A stretch of 7,967 nt of DNA from Desulfuromusa sp. GTDB taxonomy: Bacteria > Desulfobacterota > Desulfuromonadia > Desulfuromonadales > Geopsychrobacteraceae. Below are positions 6,148 through 7,967 of the stretch, piece after piece; position 1 is the stretch's first letter; each line of letters starts with the position of its first letter. The position numbers and the translations under genes are program-made. The notes beneath the pieces were generated by a model that was not told the DNA's origin, ran no database searches, and worked only from the letters and a program-made list of their open reading frames with translations. The DNA lies in assembly GCA_023145655.1 (NCBI GenBank), contig JAGLDI010000059.1, positions 1-7,967 on the forward strand. The letters are read 5' to 3'.

Positions 6148-7014
6148 TTGGTCAGACATTTCTCAATCATAGTTCTCCCGGGAGGGGACGGTAAAGTGAG
6201 CCGGTTTCGTTTTCATAGCGGGATCATAAAGTTTTTATGCGGCTGCTGTTTTACGGTTATTGGACTGCTGGCGTTTTTTTCGTACAGCTATTTTACTGAT
6301 ACAGTCGATCGTGATGAGCTGCAGCAGCTTAGAATTTCAACCAGTCAGCAACGTCAGACGATACAGCATCTGGTTATTGATCTGGATGAGATCCATCAGC
6401 AGCTGAGCTCTCTTGCAGAAACAGAAGCACGAGTGCGGCAGTTGGCAAATTTAGACAATGTTCCACAGGGAATTCCCATTGCTATCGGGGGTCTTCCAGA
6501 GGTTAAGTCCGTGGATACTATTGATGAAATACAACGGCAGATCAATCAGCTGCAGGTTGATATTGAGCTTCGACGACAGAGCCAGGAAAATGTCCGAAAT
6601 CTTATTAATGATCAGGTTTCACTCCGTCGCGCGACCCCGAAAGGATGGCCCACAAAAGGTTGGTTGACCTCCTATTTCGGGATGCGCAAATCCCCCTTTA
6701 CCGGTCGACGGGTTATGCACGAAGGGCTGGATATCGCGGCTAATATTGGGACACCGGTGGTTGCAACAGCTGATGGGATTGTGGCGCGAACCAGTTATTC
6801 TTCTGGTTATGGTAAAATGGTGACCATTGATCATGGCTATGGTTATCGTACTATTTTTGGTCACAATTCAAAAATTCTGGTTAAGACCGGACAGCAAATC
6901 AAGCGGGGCGATATTATCGCCAAGGTTGGCAATACCGGACGTTCGACAGGATCACACCTACACTATGAGCTGCGTTTAAACGGAGTTCCCATTGATCCGA
7001 GAAAAACCCTCTAG
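6148..7014 (+). CDS. membrane-anchored M23 (LytM-type) zinc metallopeptidase
   Basis: The 288-residue product has a short cytoplasmic N-terminus, one membrane segment (about 26-48, anchor with no cleavage site seen), a periplasmic coiled-coil stalk (about 53-100 and 122-157, Gln/Leu/Arg-rich) and an M23 domain (about 172-284). Likely metal ligands are His191 and Asp195 (HEGLD) and His272; His239 (FGHN) and His270 (SHLHYE) fit the catalytic histidines, so it is probably an active peptidoglycan endopeptidase rather than a degenerate activator. TTG 6148 is chosen because the conserved FSIIVLPGGDGKVSRF start of such proteins would be lost otherwise, and GGGG precedes it by 5 nt. GTG 6196, with GGAGGGG at 6181-6187 and an 8-nt spacer, is a serious rival start giving 272 residues. 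The 131 bp to argA show no terminator or clear promoter. A position before secA is usual for this lineage, as I recall. Confidence 0.88.
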   Translation: MVRHFSIIVLPGGDGKVSRFRFHSGIIKFLCGCCFTVIGLLAFFSYSYFTDTVDRDELQQLRISTSQQRQTIQHLVIDLDEIHQQLSSLAETEARVRQLANLDNVPQGIPIAIGGLPEVKSVDTIDEIQRQINQLQVDIELRRQSQENVRNLINDQVSLRRATPKGWPTKGWLTSYFGMRKSPFTGRRVMHEGLDIAANIGTPVVATADGIVARTSYSSGYGKMVTIDHGYGYRTIFGHNSKILVKTGQQIKRGDIIAKVGNTGRSTGSHLHYELRLNGVPIDPRKTL

Positions 7015-7017
7015 CAA

Positions 7018-7151
7018 GCTGTTAAAAAACTACCTGCGTTGTGATTGCTAAGTTTAAAATTGTCTCAAAACGGTCATTTACTGTGTGTAGACTGCGCTTT
7101 ATCGGCAATTTCCCCCTTGCACTCGCGGCCTCGATAACGTTTTTCAACACC
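7018..7151. mobile_element. MITE-like intergenic repeat with terminal inverted repeats
   Basis: The ends TGTTAAAAAAC (7020-7030) and GTTTTTCAACA (7139-7149) are inverted repeats matching at 10 of 11 positions, and G7018/C7151 extend the pairing past one mismatch. On the minus strand the element starts GTGTTGAAAAACG and ends in ACGCAGGTAGTTTTTTAACAGC, a form I recall as widely dispersed between genes in Geobacter/Desulfuromonas-type genomes. It encodes no transposase, so it would be moved in trans. It begins only 3 nt after the M23 stop codon. No clear target-site duplication is seen. A GTG-initiated frame through it (from 7041) is a by-product of the repeat, not a gene. Confidence 0.6.
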
Positions 7152-7275
7152 CTGCCATGTCTCCATTTTACCCCGCTTGACTCTCCGCTAAAGGGGCTTC
7201 AGTTTTATCCAGATTTTCCTTTCTGCTTCGTCTGCAACTTCTGATAATTGCAACGTTTTGTCATTTCATAAATAC

Positions 7276-7305
7276 TTGTGAGTGGTTCTTTTCCTGTGCT
7301 ACTAT
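7276..7305 (+). promoter_or_regulatory. candidate sigma-70 promoter of secA (extended -10)
   Basis: TTGTGA (7276-7281) and TACTAT (7300-7305) are separated by 18 nt, and TGC directly before the -10 box makes an extended -10 element. Each hexamer matches consensus at four of six positions. Transcription would start near 7312, giving a leader of about 100 nt. This is the best promoter-like match in the 396-bp gap before secA. Confidence 0.45.
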
Positions 7306-7306
7306 G

Positions 7307-7357
7307 CCGACCACTGTCGGATATTGAATAGATGGTTTTTCTCTATTTCTTTTTTTT
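7307..7357 (+). promoter_or_regulatory. hairpins and T8 tract in the secA leader, possible attenuator
   Basis: CCGAC (7307-7311) pairs with GTCGG (7316-7320) around CACT, extended by TAT/ATA past a bulged G. AATAGA (7327-7332) pairs with TCTATT (7342-7347) around a 9-nt loop, followed by TTC and then T8 (7350-7357). The second stem has only one G-C pair, so as a terminator it would be weak. It might act as an attenuator or be chance AT-rich structure. If transcription starts near 7312 the first hairpin would be truncated. Confidence 0.3.
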
Positions 7358-7403
7358 AAATTTACCCCTGCAGCAAATTTTTATGGGGTTTTCTGGAGTA
7401 TGA
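7332..7403 (+). CDS. possible 23-codon hydrophobic leader peptide upstream of secA
   Basis: An ATG at 7332 opens a 23-codon frame ending at TGA 7401-7403, 7 nt before the secA ATG. The peptide begins [15 protein letters not shown] and ends GFSGV: almost wholly hydrophobic, rich in Phe and Leu, with no charged residue. The secA Shine-Dalgarno (GGAG, 7395-7398) lies inside its last codons, so its translation would affect access to the secA start. Its own ribosome site is poor (GGA at 7319-7321, 10 nt away). The frame crosses a T8 tract, which explains much of the Phe content, so it may be fortuitous. It has no resemblance to the SecM arrest sequence and is too short to reach out of the ribosome. 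Confidence 0.25.
   Translation: MVFLYFFFLNLPLQQIFMGFSGV
7364..7389 (+). promoter_or_regulatory. ACCCC/GGGGT stem just before the secA ribosome site
   Basis: ACCCC (7364-7368) can pair with GGGGT (7385-7389), leaving a 16-nt AT-rich loop, 5 nt ahead of the GGAG at 7395-7398. Alone it is marginal, but it is the only G/C-dense pairing in this AT-rich leader and would sit next to the initiating ribosome. Confidence 0.25.
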
Positions 7404-7410
7404 TTCAACA

Positions 7411-7967
7411 ATGATAAGTAAATTTGTAAAAACAATTATTGGCAGCAAAAATGATCGTGATCTGAAAAAGTTAGCACCCCCTGTTGATCAGATAAATTCT
7501 CTTGAAGCTGAATTTTCAGCGTTGAGCGATGACGAATTAAAAGCAAAAACTACTGAATTCAGGCGGCGTTTAGATTCTGGTGAAACCCTGGATCAATTAC
7601 TTCCTGAAGCCTTTGCAGCGGTGAGAGAGACCAGCGTTCGGGTGCTTGGTTTACGCCCTTTTGATGTCCAGTTGATTGGTGGGTTGGTTCTTGATGCAGG
7701 TAAAATTGCCGAGATGAAGACCGGTGAGGGGAAAACCCTGATGGCAACGCTGCCGATCTATCTCAATGCTTTAACCGGCAAAGGTGTCCATGTTGTTACG
7801 GTCAACGATTATCTAGCAAAACGTGATGCCAACTGGATGGGGAAGCTTTATGCTTTTCTCGGTTTGACAGTTGATTGTGTCGTTCATGGATTAACCGATG
7901 AACAACGCAAGGCGGCCTATGCTGCTGATATTACTTACGGAACCAATAATGAGTTTGGTTTTGATTA
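7411..7967 (+). CDS. secA: preprotein translocase ATPase SecA, N-terminal part (runs off window)
   Basis: SecA is the motor ATPase that pushes unfolded proteins through SecYEG at the inner membrane. The 185 codons present cover the N-terminal helix and part of nucleotide-binding domain 1: FDVQLIGG (84-91) with the Q-motif Gln87, [11 protein letters not shown] (100-110) containing the Walker [13 protein letters not shown] (129-140) and [14 protein letters not shown] (172-185). The rest, including the DEAD-type Walker B, lies beyond the edge. The reading frame is intact. ATG 7411 fits the family N-terminus (two or three residues, then KFVKxIxGSKNDR), but the nearest Shine-Dalgarno, GGAG at 7395-7398, is 12 nt away, longer than usual. 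A tiny frame (ATG 7400, stop 7412-7414) and a 23-codon frame (7332-7403) end at or beside the start, so reinitiation or coupling could contribute. Confidence 0.97.
   Translation, partial: MISKFVKTIIGSKNDRDLKKLAPPVDQINSLEAEFSALSDDELKAKTTEFRRRLDSGETLDQLLPEAFAAVRETSVRVLGLRPFDVQLIGGLVLDAGKIAEMKTGEGKTLMATLPIYLNALTGKGVHVVTVNDYLAKRDANWMGKLYAFLGLTVDCVVHGLTDEQRKAAYAADITYGTNNEFGFD

Noticed and set aside
5979..6194. 71-residue frame spanning the argA end and the M23 start
   Set aside because: It overlaps two real genes in another frame and has no recognisable features.
7171..7196. CCCC/GGGG pairing as a terminator after the M23 gene
   Set aside because: Only 4 bp with an 18-nt loop and no T-run directly after it.
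7041..7244. 67-residue GTG-initiated frame between the M23 gene and secA
   Set aside because: It starts inside the repeat element and reads through it; no ribosome site and no recognisable domain.
7304..7327. Seven-codon frame (ATG 7304) in the secA leader
   Set aside because: No ribosome site, and the predicted transcript start lies downstream of its ATG.
1..7967. CRISPR array, prophage, defence island or tRNA/rRNA genes
   Set aside because: No regularly spaced direct repeats, phage or defence proteins, or cloverleaf/rRNA signatures were found; the coding content is housekeeping.

Overview
The window carries six complete protein genes and the 5' part of a seventh, all chromosomal housekeeping functions: queG, rarA, nadK, recN, a short-form N-acetylglutamate synthase (argA), a membrane-anchored M23 peptidase and the first 185 codons of secA. 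The order nadK-recN-argA-M23-secA, the protein flavour (NadK ending in a W-G-x-R tail, a short GNAT with a K-F-P-x-C-D tail) and the intergenic repeats point to an anaerobic Desulfuromonadales/Geobacterales-type bacterium (Desulfuromonas, Pelobacter, Geobacter relatives). This lineage call is from memory of gene order and protein style, not from a search.

Layout. Bases 1-300 hold no convincing gene but are rich in inverted repeats: a chain of hairpins at 1-180 that looks like a dispersed intergenic element, then a second imperfect inverted repeat at 185-244. queG (301-1329, +) converges on rarA (1373-2695, -). rarA and nadK (2865-3722, +) diverge from a 169-bp control region. An 18-bp-arm REP-like palindrome at 3760-3800 separates nadK from recN (3855-5564, +). 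recN overlaps argA (5561-6016) by an ATGA junction, so these two are translationally coupled. The M23 peptidase (6148-7014) follows after 131 bp. A MITE-like repeat with 11-bp imperfect terminal inverted repeats (7018-7151) sits directly behind its stop codon. The secA leader (7152-7410) has a plausible extended -10 promoter, small hairpins, a T8 tract and a 23-codon, Phe/Leu-rich reading frame that ends 7 nt before the secA start. secA runs off the right edge.

How the genes fit together. NadK makes NADP, RecN and RarA serve DNA break repair and fork maintenance, QueG completes queuosine in tRNA, ArgA feeds arginine synthesis, the M23 protein remodels or controls peptidoglycan, and SecA drives protein export. 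They do not form one pathway; the cluster is a conserved housekeeping neighbourhood. I found no defence system, CRISPR array, prophage, transposase gene, tRNA or rRNA. The parts worth a second look are the non-coding ones: three different repeat-like elements in 8 kb, a recurring 10-mer near gene starts, and the structured secA leader.
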